A stretch of 64,000 nucleotides of DNA, taken from NCBI RefSeq assembly GCF_009649815.1, contig NZ_WJIC01000028.1, positions 34,350 through 98,349 of the forward strand. The letters run 5' to 3'. Positions 26,401 through 35,100 of the stretch are shown piece after piece. Position 1 is the first letter of the stretch; the number at the start of each line of letters is the position of its first letter. The notes beneath the pieces are model-generated. The model was not told the origin of the DNA and did not search any database. It was given only the letters and a program-made list of their open reading frames with translations. Both the position numbers and the translations under genes were made by a program. Source of the DNA: Nocardia sp. SYP-A9097. Its GTDB lineage: Bacteria; Actinomycetota; Actinomycetes; Mycobacteriales; Mycobacteriaceae.

Positions 26401-29400
26401 TTCGGTCAACGCGCCAGTCATGGCACTGGACTCCTCCCAGAAACCCCACGACAAACTCGACGCCACCAAACCACGCGCCCGCCGAAAACCAGCCAAACCA
26501 TCCAAAAACGAATTCGCCGCAGCATAATTCGCCTGACCAGAATTACCCAGCACACCACTCGCCGACGAAAACAGAACAAACGCCGACAAATCCAAACCCT
26601 CCGTCGCCCGATGCAACCACCACCCCGCATCCACCTTCGGCACCAACACCCGATCCAACTGCTCCACCGACATCGCCGAAACCACCGAATCCTCGAGCAC
26701 ACCCGCGGTATGAACCACCGCCGTCAACCGAGGCACACCCGCGACCAACTCCCGCACCACGGCCTCATCGCCGACATCGCAGGCCACCACCTGTACCCGT
26801 GCGCCCAGTCCGGTCAGCTCCTCGCACAACTCCCCCGCGCCCGCCGCACCCGGACCCTGCCGGGACACCAGCACCAGGTCGCGAATCCCCCACTCCCGCA
26901 CCACGAACCGCGCGATCAGACCACCCAGCGTGCCGGTACCACCGGTGATCAACACCGAACCGTCCGGATCCAGCGCGGTGGGAACGGTCAGCACGTGTTT
27001 GCCGATGTTCCGGCCCTGCTGCAGGTGCCGGAAGGCTTCGGGAGCGTGGTGAATATCGGTGGCGTACAAGGGAAGTGGGGTGAGAACGCCGCGTTCGAAC
27101 AGTTCGCGCAGGTCGGTCAGCATCTCCCGATGGCGATCCGGTCCGGCCTCGATCAAGTCGAAGGCACGATAGTGGACACCCGGGAAGAGTTGTGCGATCT
27201 CGTCGGCGTCGCGGATATCGGTCTTGCCCATTTCGATGAAACGGCCCGCGTTCGAAGGCAGCAAACGCAGGGATGCGTCGACGAATTCGCCTGCGAGCGA
27301 ATTGAGTACGATATCGATGCCGTCGGGCACGGCCGCGGCGAAGCGGTCCGCGAATTCGAGGGTGCGGGAATTCGCTATCCGCTCATCGCTCAGACCGGCG
27401 GCGCGGAGAACTCCCCATTTACCCGGGCTCGCCGTCGCGTAGACGTCGAGTCCCCAGTGCCGGGCGAGTTGGATGGCCGCCTGACCCACACCGCCAGCGG
27501 CGGCGTGAATGAGGATCTTCTCCCCGGTGCGGACGGTGGCGAGATCACGCAACCCGTAGTAGGCGGTGAGGAAGACCACCGGAACGGCCGCGGCCTGGGC
27601 GTAGGTCCACCCGGTGGGCATCGGCACCAGCCAGCGGTGATCGACCACCGTGATCGGTGCGGCCGCGGAGGCGGCCAGACCCATCACCCGGTCACCCGCT
27701 TTCAGCGAGGTGACATCCGGTGCGGTCTCGAGGACCACACCGGCCGCTTCGCTGCCGATGGTGCCGTGCCCCGGATACACGCCGAGGGTGATCAGGACAT
27801 CACGGAAGTTGATGCCGGAGGCGCGCACCGCGATGCGCACCTGTCCGGGCCGGAGCGGTGCGGCGGCCTCCGGATGGGTGGCCAGCGTGAGATTGTCGAT
27901 CGTGCCGGAGCGGGTGATGTCGAGCCGCCACGGTCCGGTGTCCGGTTCGGTGAGCGCCGGGGCGCCGACCGCGATCAGCCGTAGCCGGTGCAAGCCGTCC
28001 GGTCGTGCGGCGAGTTGGGGTTCGCCGCTGGCCACCGCCTCGGCCACCAGCTCCGGATCGGCCGCACCGCCGGCACCGAGATCGAGCAGGACGATCCGGT
28101 CCGGATTCTCGGTCTGCGCGGTGCGGACCAGACCCCAGAGCGCGGCGGCGGGCAGGTCGCCGACCGCCTCACCGACCCCGGCCGCGACCGCGCCGCGGGT
28201 GGTGATCACCAGACGGGTGGATTCGAATGCGGGTTCGGCCAGGAACACCTGCACGAAACGCAGGGCACGCGCGGTGAGCGCATGTGTCGCCGCCGGAATC
28301 TCCCCGTCCGGTCCGGCCGCGGGCACCACCAGCACCTGCGGTGCGGTATCCGCGGATTCCCGCAGGATCTCCGGATCGAGGGCGGGCAGGGTGCGTATGG
28401 TCAGCGATTCCGGCGGGGTCGCCGCGGCGGGCAGCAACTCCCAGTTCAGCTCGTACCCGGCGGTGGCCGCGCGGGCACCGGCGGAGAGCTTGCCGGCGTC
28501 GACGGCCCGCACGGTGAGTGATTCGGCCGCGAGCACCGTGGCACCGGCGGGGTCGGCGACCGTCAATTCGATTGTGTCGGAACCGGTCCGGTCGATGCGG
28601 ACGCGCAGCGTCGTAGCGCCGGTGGCATGCAGTTGCGCACCGGTCCAGGTGAATGGCAGTTGGACTCCGGCCGCGGGCGTATCACCCTCCTCGGGGAGCA
28701 GTAGCGGATGCAGAGCCGCGTCGAGCAGGGCCGGATGCAACCCGTAACCGGCGATGTCGGTGTCCTCGGGCAGCGTGACCTCGGCGTAGGTGGTCCGGCC
28801 CGCACGCCATACCGTGCGCAGGCCGCGCAGGGCGGGCCCGTACTCGTAACCGCGTTCGGCCAGCCGGTCGTACACGCCGGTGAGGTCGAGGGGGGCGGCA
28901 CCGGCCGGTGGCCACTGTGCCGCCCAGTCGTTCGCGGCCACACCGGAGTCTTCGGCGGTGAGGGTGGCGGTGGCGTGCCGTATCCAGTCGGCGTGCTCGG
29001 TGCGCGAGTGCAGGGTCAGAGTCCGGTGTCCGGTGCCGGTATCGGCCTCGGTGATGCCGATCTGCAGCTGTACCGGGCGGTCGGCGGTGAGCACCAGCGG
29101 CGCCTCCAGCATCAGTTCTTCGACTCGGCCGGTATCGGTGCGCCCCGCCGCGTGCAGGGCGAGATCGAGGTAGGCGGTTCCGGGTAGCAGCACCGTGTCG
29201 TATACGGCGTGGTCGGCTATCCACGGGTGGTCTTCGAGCGCCAACCGGCCGGTGAACATCCAGCCTCGGGTGCTCGATATTTCGGTGGTCGCACCCAGCA
29301 GCGCGTGCCGCGCCGCTTCCACGCCGAGCGCCGCCGGGTCACCGGCGGCGGCACGGGGGGTGTGCAGCCAATACTGCTGGTGTTCGAACGCGTAGGTCGG

Positions 29401-32106
29401 CAGTTCCACGGCGGGGGTATCCGGGAATATCCGCTGCCAATCGGGACTGTGGCCGGACAAATGCGCCTGCGCCACTCCGACCAGGAATTGATCCAATCCG
29501 CCACGATCACGGCGAATGGAACCCACGACCGCACCCGCGGCGGACAATTCATCCAGAATATCGGTGATCGCGCCACCCAATACCGGATGCGGCGCGGTCT
29601 CCACGAAGAGCGAATGCCCGGATTTCACCAACTCCCCCACCGCATCGGCGAAGCGGACATGGTTGGCCAAATTATCGAACCAGTATTGTGCGTCCAATTC
29701 CGCGGTGTCTATCCGCGTACCGGTCAAGGTCGAATAGAACGGCACCCGGCCCGACCGCGGGCGAACCGGCGCCAGATCGGCCAGAATCCGCTCCCGCAAC
29801 CGCACGACATGCGGGGTGTGCGAGGCGTAGTCGACCGCGATCACCCGCGCCTGCACCCCGTCGGCCTCGCATCCGGCGACGAACCGCACCACCTGGTCAC
29901 GATCGCCCGCGATCACCGTCGACGCGGGTCCGTTCACCGCCGCCACGTACAGGTCCCGCTCCGGCCACGTCTCGAGGCGTGCCCGGACCACTGTCTCGGA
30001 CAACGAGACCGACGCCATCGTCCCCGAGCCGGCCAGCGCCGTGATGGCCTGCGATCGCAGTGCCACCACCCGCGCCGAATCCTCGAGCGAGATCGCCCCC
30101 GCCACATAGGCGGCGGCGATCTCGCCCTGTGAATGCCCGATGACCGCGTCCGGTTCAACCCCGTACGACCGCCACACTGCGGCCAATCCGATCATCACCG
30201 CCCACAATGCCGGCTGCACCACATCGACCCGCTCCAGCAACTCTTCATCGCCGGTGCGTAAAACCTCGGTGAGATCCCATTCCACGAATGGCGACAGTGC
30301 CGCCGCGCATTCGCGAATTCGATCCGCGAATACATCGGAGACCTCCAGCAATTCGCGGCCCATACCGATCCATTGCGAACCCTGACCTGGAAATACGAAT
30401 ACACGACCACCAGGTACATCGCTGCCCCGGAACATAATCGGTGACGCGCCGCCGATCGCCAGGGAACCCAGGGCCGATATCGCCTCGTCTCGTCCGTCGG
30501 CGACCACCGCCGCCCGATATTCGAAATGCGATCGCGTCCTCGCCAGGGCGGACCCCACCCGGTTCGCATCCAATTCCGGATGCTCGGACAGGAAGTCCCG
30601 CAGTTTCCCGGCCTGGGCACACAGGCCGCGCTCGGTCCGCGACGACAGCACCCACAGCGCGGCGGGAGCGGCGCTCGCCGGGGCCGGAGCGGTACCGGTC
30701 ACCTCGGCAGCCGGAGCGGATTGTTCGATGATGACATGTGCATTGGTGCCCGAGATACCGAACGAGGAGACCGCGGCGCGACGCGGCCGGCCGTCGGCGG
30801 CGGGCCATTCCCGTTCTTCGGTCAGCAGCGCCACGGCTCCCGCGGTCCAGTCCACCTCCGGCGTCGGCCGGTCGACATGCAGGGTTTTGGGCATTACCGC
30901 GTACCGCATGGCCTGCACCATTTTGATGACGCCGCCGACACCGGCGGCCGCCTGCGAGTGGCCGATATTGGTCTTCAGCGATCCCAGCCACAGCGGTGTG
31001 CCGGGATCGCGGTCGCGACCGTAGGTCGCCAGCAGCGCCTGCGCCTCGATCGGGTCGCCGAGCGGAGTTCCGGTGCCGTGTGCCTCCACCACATCCACCT
31101 CATCCGACCGCAGGCCGGCATTGGCCAGGGCCTGCCGGATCACCCGCTCCTGCGACGGCCCGTTCGGCGCGGTCAACTGACTGCTCTTACCGTCCTGATT
31201 GATCGCCGAGCCACGAATCACCGCCAGGATCTCGCGGCCGTTGGCGCGCGCGTCGGAGAGTCGCTCGAGCGCCAGCACACCGGCGCCCTCCGCCCAGCCG
31301 GTGCCGTCGGCGGCGGCGGCGAAGGCCTTACAACGCCCGTCGGGCGCCAATCCGCGCTGCCGGGAGAACTCGACGAAGGTCGACGGCGTCGCCATCACGG
31401 TGACACCGCCGGCCAGTGCGAGCGAGCATTCCTTGTTCCGCAGGGCCTGCGCGGCCAGGTGCATGGCGACCAGCGACGACGAGCACGCGGTATCGACGGT
31501 GACCGCCGGGCCCTCGAACCCGAGGGTGTAGGACACCCGGCCCGAGGCCACACTGCCCGCGGACCCGGTGACCAGCAGACCCTCCAACTCGGCCGGGGAG
31601 GGCGTCGGCGAGGTCAGGACGCGGCCACCGTAATCGGAGTACATGACGCCGGTGAACACGCCCGTGGACGAGCCGCGCAGCGCGGCGGGAACGATGCCCG
31701 CGTGCTCCAGCGCCTCCCACGAGCATTCCAGCAGCAGCCGCTGCTGCGGGTCCATCGACATCGCTTCGCGCGGGCTCACACCGAAGAACGACGCGTCGAA
31801 TGACGAAGCCTCGGAAAGGAATCCGCCGACGCGGGTATAGGACTGCCCGCCGTCTGTGCCGAACAGCGAGGCCAGCTCCCAGCCGCGATCCGCCGGGAAC
31901 TCGTGCACCGCGTCCACACCATCGGACACCAGCCGCCACAGGTCGTCGGGTGATGCCACGCCGCCCGGATAGCGGCACGCCATACCGATGATGGCGATGG
32001 GTTCGCGGCTGTCGTCGACCAAGCGCTGAGTGCGATCGCGCAGCCGCTCGTTCTCCAGAAGCGAGGCCCGCAGCGCCTCAACCAGCTTGCTCGAGGGCTC
32101 AGTCAT
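20446..32106 (-). CDS. Type I PKS, two modules of line A: KS-AT-DH-ER-KR-ACP and KS-AT-DH-KR(inactive)-ACP
   Basis: 3886 aa with an N-terminal docking coil (1-33). First module: KS (C208), AT (S659 in GHSQGE, YASH, methylmalonyl), DH (H966; Gly of the HxxxGxxxxP box is Asp), ER (about 1390-1690, HAAAGGVGQAA), KR (about 1710-1960, intact, LED motif, B-type) and ACP (S2030). It should give a fully reduced, methyl-branched unit. Second module: KS (C2268), AT (S2721 in GQSQGE, His replaced by Gln; FASH, methylmalonyl-like), DH (H3025, box intact), KR (about 3480-3640) and ACP (S3759). This second KR has GGDAPRGAA for the cofactor loop and Val in place of the catalytic Tyr (QSGVAAAD), so it should be dead and the DH idle, leaving a beta-keto group. 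Part of the first KR is a perfect copy of DNA at 32773-33373. Confidence 0.93.
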   Translation of the reverse strand: MTEPSSKLVEALRASLLENERLRDRTQRLVDDSREPIAIIGMACRYPGGVASPDDLWRLVSDGVDAVHEFPADRGWELASLFGTDGGQSYTRVGGFLSEASSFDASFFGVSPREAMSMDPQQRLLLECSWEALEHAGIVPAALRGSSTGVFTGVMYSDYGGRVLTSPTPSPAELEGLLVTGSAGSVASGRVSYTLGFEGPAVTVDTACSSSLVAMHLAAQALRNKECSLALAGGVTVMATPSTFVEFSRQRGLAPDGRCKAFAAAADGTGWAEGAGVLALERLSDARANGREILAVIRGSAINQDGKSSQLTAPNGPSQERVIRQALANAGLRSDEVDVVEAHGTGTPLGDPIEAQALLATYGRDRDPGTPLWLGSLKTNIGHSQAAAGVGGVIKMVQAMRYAVMPKTLHVDRPTPEVDWTAGAVALLTEEREWPAADGRPRRAAVSSFGISGTNAHVIIEQSAPAAEVTGTAPAPASAAPAALWVLSSRTERGLCAQAGKLRDFLSEHPELDANRVGSALARTRSHFEYRAAVVADGRDEAISALGSLAIGGASPIMFRGSDVPGGRVFVFPGQGSQWIGMGRELLEVSDVFADRIRECAAALSPFVEWDLTEVLRTGDEELLERVDVVQPALWAVMIGLAAVWRSYGVEPDAVIGHSQGEIAAAYVAGAISLEDSARVVALRSQAITALAGSGTMASVSLSETVVRARLETWPERDLYVAAVNGPASTVIAGDRDQVVRFVAGCEADGVQARVIAVDYASHTPHVVRLRERILADLAPVRPRSGRVPFYSTLTGTRIDTAELDAQYWFDNLANHVRFADAVGELVKSGHSLFVETAPHPVLGGAITDILDELSAAGAVVGSIRRDRGGLDQFLVGVAQAHLSGHSPDWQRIFPDTPAVELPTYAFEHQQYWLHTPRAAAGDPAALGVEAARHALLGATTEISSTRGWMFTGRLALEDHPWIADHAVYDTVLLPGTAYLDLALHAAGRTDTGRVEELMLEAPLVLTADRPVQLQIGITEADTGTGHRTLTLHSRTEHADWIRHATATLTAEDSGVAANDWAAQWPPAGAAPLDLTGVYDRLAERGYEYGPALRGLRTVWRAGRTTYAEVTLPEDTDIAGYGLHPALLDAALHPLLLPEEGDTPAAGVQLPFTWTGAQLHATGATTLRVRIDRTGSDTIELTVADPAGATVLAAESLTVRAVDAGKLSAGARAATAGYELNWELLPAAATPPESLTIRTLPALDPEILRESADTAPQVLVVPAAGPDGEIPAATHALTARALRFVQVFLAEPAFESTRLVITTRGAVAAGVGEAVGDLPAAALWGLVRTAQTENPDRIVLLDLGAGGAADPELVAEAVASGEPQLAARPDGLHRLRLIAVGAPALTEPDTGPWRLDITRSGTIDNLTLATHPEAAAPLRPGQVRIAVRASGINFRDVLITLGVYPGHGTIGSEAAGVVLETAPDVTSLKAGDRVMGLAASAAAPITVVDHRWLVPMPTGWTYAQAAAVPVVFLTAYYGLRDLATVRTGEKILIHAAAGGVGQAAIQLARHWGLDVYATASPGKWGVLRAAGLSDERIANSRTLEFADRFAAAVPDGIDIVLNSLAGEFVDASLRLLPSNAGRFIEMGKTDIRDADEIAQLFPGVHYRAFDLIEAGPDRHREMLTDLRELFERGVLTPLPLYATDIHHAPEAFRHLQQGRNIGKHVLTVPTALDPDGSVLITGGTGTLGGLIARFVVREWGIRDLVLVSRQGPGAAGAGELCEELTGLGARVQVVACDVGDEAVVRELVAGVPRLTAVVHTAGVLEDSVVSAMSVEQLDRVLVPKVDAGWWLHRATEGLDLSAFVLFSSASGVLGNSGQANYAAANSFLDGLAGFRRARGLVASSLSWGFWEESSAMTGALTERDIDRIRRSGLTPITNEVGLALFDAALAGGRAHTVSTRLERSALRELADQGTLPRIFSGLLTSPARTAATSGNRVAATVTDRLASLPVAERRDALVDMLTEQVAAILGHDSAQAIAPHQAFKDLGFDSLTAVELRNRLKAVTGLRLPATLIFDYPTPDTLADHLHSELYAVAEAPAQPVVPGTRVDATTEPIAIVAMACRYPGGVDSPEELWRLLVDEQDAIGTFPSNRGWDIAGIYHPDPEHAGTTYATTGGFVTEAADFDPAFFGINPREALAMDPQQRMLLETSWEVLERAAIPPNTLRGTPIGVFTGVITQQYGPSTTTAASNGAHDVEGYLLTGKTGSVASGRIAYTLGFEGPAVSIDTACSSSLVAIHLAAQSLRNGECSMALAGGVTVNTSPDVFIDFARQRVLAFDGRCKAFAAGADGTGFAEGAGMLLLERQSDAIANGHPILAVIRGSATNQDGASNGLSAPNGPSQERVIRQALANAGVSADGVDAVEAHGTGTALGDPIEAQALLATYGRDRDPRTPLWLGSLKSNIGHSQAAAGVGGVIKMVQAMRHGVLPRTLHIDEPTPHVDWSEGTVALLTRARDWSVEGDRPRRAGVSSFGISGTNAHVILEQAPVYSGAEPEPEPQPVALPLVVSAKSARGVAAQAARLRAFLAEDPARSLRDVAYSLVQGRTQFEYRAAVVAADRDEAITALDALTTQTPTAGVLPVTGPLPARSGGLVFVFPGQGWQWAAMARDLLATEPVFAEQLRACAAALTPFVDWDLHEVLTTDAGAASLTRMEVLQPTLWAVMIGLAALWRARGIHPDAVVGQSQGEIAAAYVSGVLSLEDSARIVTLRAQAALPLLETGTLASVAAPAEEITDRLTGRPGMYVAGMIGPAATVIAGPIDAVTEFVSVCEADGYRARVLPATFASHSPHVESIRGRVLDDLAATAPGAGAIPFYSTVTGGLIGGATLDAAYWYRNLAEPVRLRDTVRALSEAGHTLFIEVSANPVLTAPLTDTLAETGRNAVAIGTLQRDDGGSARFTAAVAEAHLHGHSPDWDAVIPAGRVIDLPTYAFARERFWLDAPTTHGDPVSLGLTDANHPILGAAVELPGEQGRVLTAMLTATAKPWIAGHRILGTVLLPGSAYLDLALHAAADTDTPQIEELTVQAPLVLEPGVRCHLQVRVRELDGQTGRRAVTVYSRPVGDDIRENLEWTLHASATLVAATADSGRRGAGLPGTVPPASAVPVDLAELRERALGLGVEYQPAFDNLRAAWRDGDDIYAEIAVPDAAGHRIHPALLDAALLVALFDAEPGQERAEIRMPFSWNGVRQRAAARGLIRARIGAIGDGEVSLRLDDSHGVPVAEVDALALRAVSPQQLASARAAGQRSIYQLDWVSAARSEQTPTIGVWAVDSASGLSEALVAAGSEVLSFHDRPVFDADFLAPDVVLLAAAAAPDTDVRTAAGELARGVLEWIAELLDEPLLDDSRLLVVTRGAVPVHEGEIVSDVAAATVWGAVRGLQVRYPGRVVLIDLDTADPSADLLQAVAGGDEPQLALRGGEWFVPRLTRAPVGDGPGVAFDPDGTVLLTGGDAPRGAATARHLVTRYGVRRLLLCGGDDELRRELIAAGAQVEIVEVDLCESAGVRAMVDAVDSRHPLTAIFHTFRAETPEATVAAAWQLHGATAELDLAAFVLYSTTAGVLGDPNQSGVAAADAFLDALAARRRAAGRHAVSLAWGQWAAEGTDLAALRAGGPGLGLMPSAEALGLLDAALLVDRAAVVPARVNLGVYQRDREFGTIPAVLRDLVGHGIADSGDVANLTRELAGLDAAEQSAVILGTVRTQIAEVLGHADSDDIDAERPLKDLGFDSLTAVQLRNRLSAVTGLRLPATLIFDYPTIDAIVGYVRTRITPDTPAGDGPALEGLARIEADLLARPAGDPLRASFATRLEALLRRLGDEPDGAGEVFEPATDDELFGALDRELGSFTSSSVPPASGR
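26387..26987. repeat. 601-bp perfect direct repeat, copy 1 (KR core of the 3886-aa PKS)
   Basis: Identical to 32773-33373 at every position compared. Both flanks diverge at once (c/t on the left, t/g on the right). It encodes the KR from the VPTALDPDG start through the catalytic Tyr to the LTERDIDR region. The coding strand inside is rich in G and T at third positions (TTG, GGT, TTT), unlike the C/G-ending codons around it. Recent duplication or gene conversion is the simplest reading. Confidence 0.9.
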
Positions 32107-32126
32107 GATCGGTGGTACCTCTCGTC

Positions 32127-35100
32127 TCAGAATTCGTTATTGGTGAGCGCGATCGCGATCAGCGCGTCGATGTCGGCGGATTTGATCTGTTCGAGTTTTT
32201 CCCCGGCCGCCGATTCGGATCGGCGATCGATGATCTCCATATCCCGCCGGGGATCGTTGTCGGGTTCGTTCGTGGTCGTACCGCCGCCGAGTTCGCGGTA
32301 CAGGTATTCGGACATCGCGTCGACCGTCGGATAGTTCAAAGCGAAAGTGCTCGCCAGTCGCAGTCCGGTGGCCGCACCCAGGCGATTTCGCAATTCCACT
32401 GCCGTCAGCGAATCGAATCCCATTTCCAGCAGGCCCTGTCCGGTATCGATGCGATTCTGGTTCGGAATGGCCAGGACGGCGGAAATCTGCGAGAGAACGG
32501 TGGAGATGATCAGTGTGCGCTGCTCGGCGGCGGCGAGTCCGGCCAGCTGATCCGCCAGCGCCGGCATGGTGTTCCGCACCGTGGTTCGCCGGGTGCTCTT
32601 CGGTATCAGCCGCTGGAACAGCGGTGGCAGATCGCCGTTCTCCTGCCGTCGGCGGTATACGGCCGAGTCGAGCCTGGTCGTCAGAAAATGCGACTCTCCG
32701 GAATTGACCGCGATATCGAACAATGCGAGCGCGTCGTCCGTGGCGAGCGGTTTCAGGCCGAGCTGTCGAAGTCGGTCGATATCGCGTTCGGTCAACGCGC
32801 CAGTCATGGCACTGGACTCCTCCCAGAAACCCCACGACAAACTCGACGCCACCAAACCACGCGCCCGCCGAAAACCAGCCAAACCATCCAAAAACGAATT
32901 CGCCGCAGCATAATTCGCCTGACCAGAATTACCCAGCACACCACTCGCCGACGAAAACAGAACAAACGCCGACAAATCCAAACCCTCCGTCGCCCGATGC
33001 AACCACCACCCCGCATCCACCTTCGGCACCAACACCCGATCCAACTGCTCCACCGACATCGCCGAAACCACCGAATCCTCGAGCACACCCGCGGTATGAA
33101 CCACCGCCGTCAACCGAGGCACACCCGCGACCAACTCCCGCACCACGGCCTCATCGCCGACATCGCAGGCCACCACCTGTACCCGTGCGCCCAGTCCGGT
33201 CAGCTCCTCGCACAACTCCCCCGCGCCCGCCGCACCCGGACCCTGCCGGGACACCAGCACCAGGTCGCGAATCCCCCACTCCCGCACCACGAACCGCGCG
33301 ATCAGACCACCCAGCGTGCCGGTACCACCGGTGATCAACACCGAACCGTCCGGATCCAGCGCGGTGGGAACGGGCACCACATCTTTCGCCGGGAGCAACC
33401 GCGGCACCAGCAGATCCCCCGAGCGCACGGCGACCTGCGGTTCGCCACAGCCCACGACTCGCGATATCGCTCCCTGGTCCGTCGCATCGGCGGCTGCCGC
33501 GTTCGGATCCAGGTCCATCAGCACCACGCGGCCCGGATGCTCGGTCTGCACCGAGCGCACCAACCCCCACACTCCGGCACCGGCCGGATCGGTCACCCCG
33601 TCGCCGGTGTCCACCGCGCCCCGGGTCAGCACGACCAGCGTGCGATCCTCCGCGTCCGGTCCGGCCAGGAAGCGCTGGGTGAAATCCAGTACGCGGCCCA
33701 GCAATTCGTGCGTGCCCGCGACCATGTCCGCCGGCGTGCCGAACGCGCCCAACGCGATCACGCGGGCTCCGCTCGATAGTTGCCGGTCCGAGTCCGAGAG
33801 TTCCGAACCATCCAGGAACACCGGTATCGAGCCGGCATGACCGTTCTGGTTCTCCGCACGCTGCCAGCCGATGCGATATCCGGCATCGTGGTCCCGGCGG
33901 TCCACGGCGAACTGTTCGGGATCGGCCGCGAGCATGGTGAGGTCGTCGACCGAGAGCACCGGCATGCCGTCCTGATCGGTCATATCCAGTTGGTGGCCGC
34001 CGGTCTCGGCGGGGCTGATCCGCACTCGGAGCGTGCCGACCTTGGTGGCGTACCGGCGCACCCCCGACCACGCGAACGGCAGCCGGACGGCGGTATCGTC
34101 CGCGCCGAGCAGTCCCGAAACCAGCGGATGCAAGGTCGCGTCCACCAGCGCCGGATGCACTCCGAAACCGGCCATCTCGACCTCGTCCGGCAGCGTGACC
34201 TCGGCGAATGTCACCGCACCGTCCCGCCATACCGACCGCAGGCCCTGGAACAGGGGACCGTATTCGTAGCCGCGCTCGGCCAAGCTCTCGTAGAGACCGG
34301 CCAATTCCACCGGTACGGCCTCGGCGGGTGGCCAGTGGCGCGCCCACTCGTGCCGGATTTCGGGGTGGTTGTCCGGGGCCGGTGACACGATGCCGCTGGC
34401 GTGCCGGGTCCATTCGTCGCCGACCTCGTCGGCGCGGTGGCGGGCGTATACGGTGAGCGCCCGTTGCCCGGTGTCGTCGGGTTCGCCGACTCGGACCCGC
34501 ACCTGCGCCTCGCTGTCCGGGTGCAGGGTGAGCGGCGCGTGCAGCGTCAATTCCGCGAGTACGGGCAGGTCGAGGAGTTCACCGGCGTGCAGCGCCAGAT
34601 CCAGGTAGGCGGTGCCCGGCAGGACGACGGTGTCCAGGACGGCGTGTTCGGCGATCCAGGGCTGGTCGGTCAGGGTCAATCTGCCGGTGAATACCCAGTT
34701 CTCGTCCTCGGGGAGTTGCATCGCGGCGCCGAGCAGCGCGTGGTCGGACGCGGCCAGGCCCAGGGCCTCCGGGGCGGCGAGCCGGCGTGGTGCGTCCAGC
34801 CAGTACCGTTCGCGCTGGAAGGCGTAGGTGGGTAGTTCGACCGGCCGGCCGTCGGGGAACATCGCACTCCAGTCGATTCCGTGTCCGCGCAGGTGCGCCT
34901 GGGTGATGGCGGTGACGAGGGTGGTGGTCTCGGGGCGTCCGGTGCGCAGGATCGGGGCGAGCATCGGTGCCGCGGGTGCGGTGCCGATGTCGTCGCCGGT
35001 GACCACGGCGCTGGTCAGGGTCGCGTCGACCATCGCGAGCAGGACGGCGTCGGGGCCGACCTCCAGATAGGAGGTGATGCCGCGCGCGGCGAGCGTGCCG

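Noticed and set aside
24676..27984. Plus-strand open frame of 1102 codons opposite the 3886-aa PKS
   Set aside because: It is the antisense shadow of high-GC PKS coding DNA. The translation is rich in Arg, Gly, His and Gln without domains, and the minus-strand PKS domains are unambiguous.
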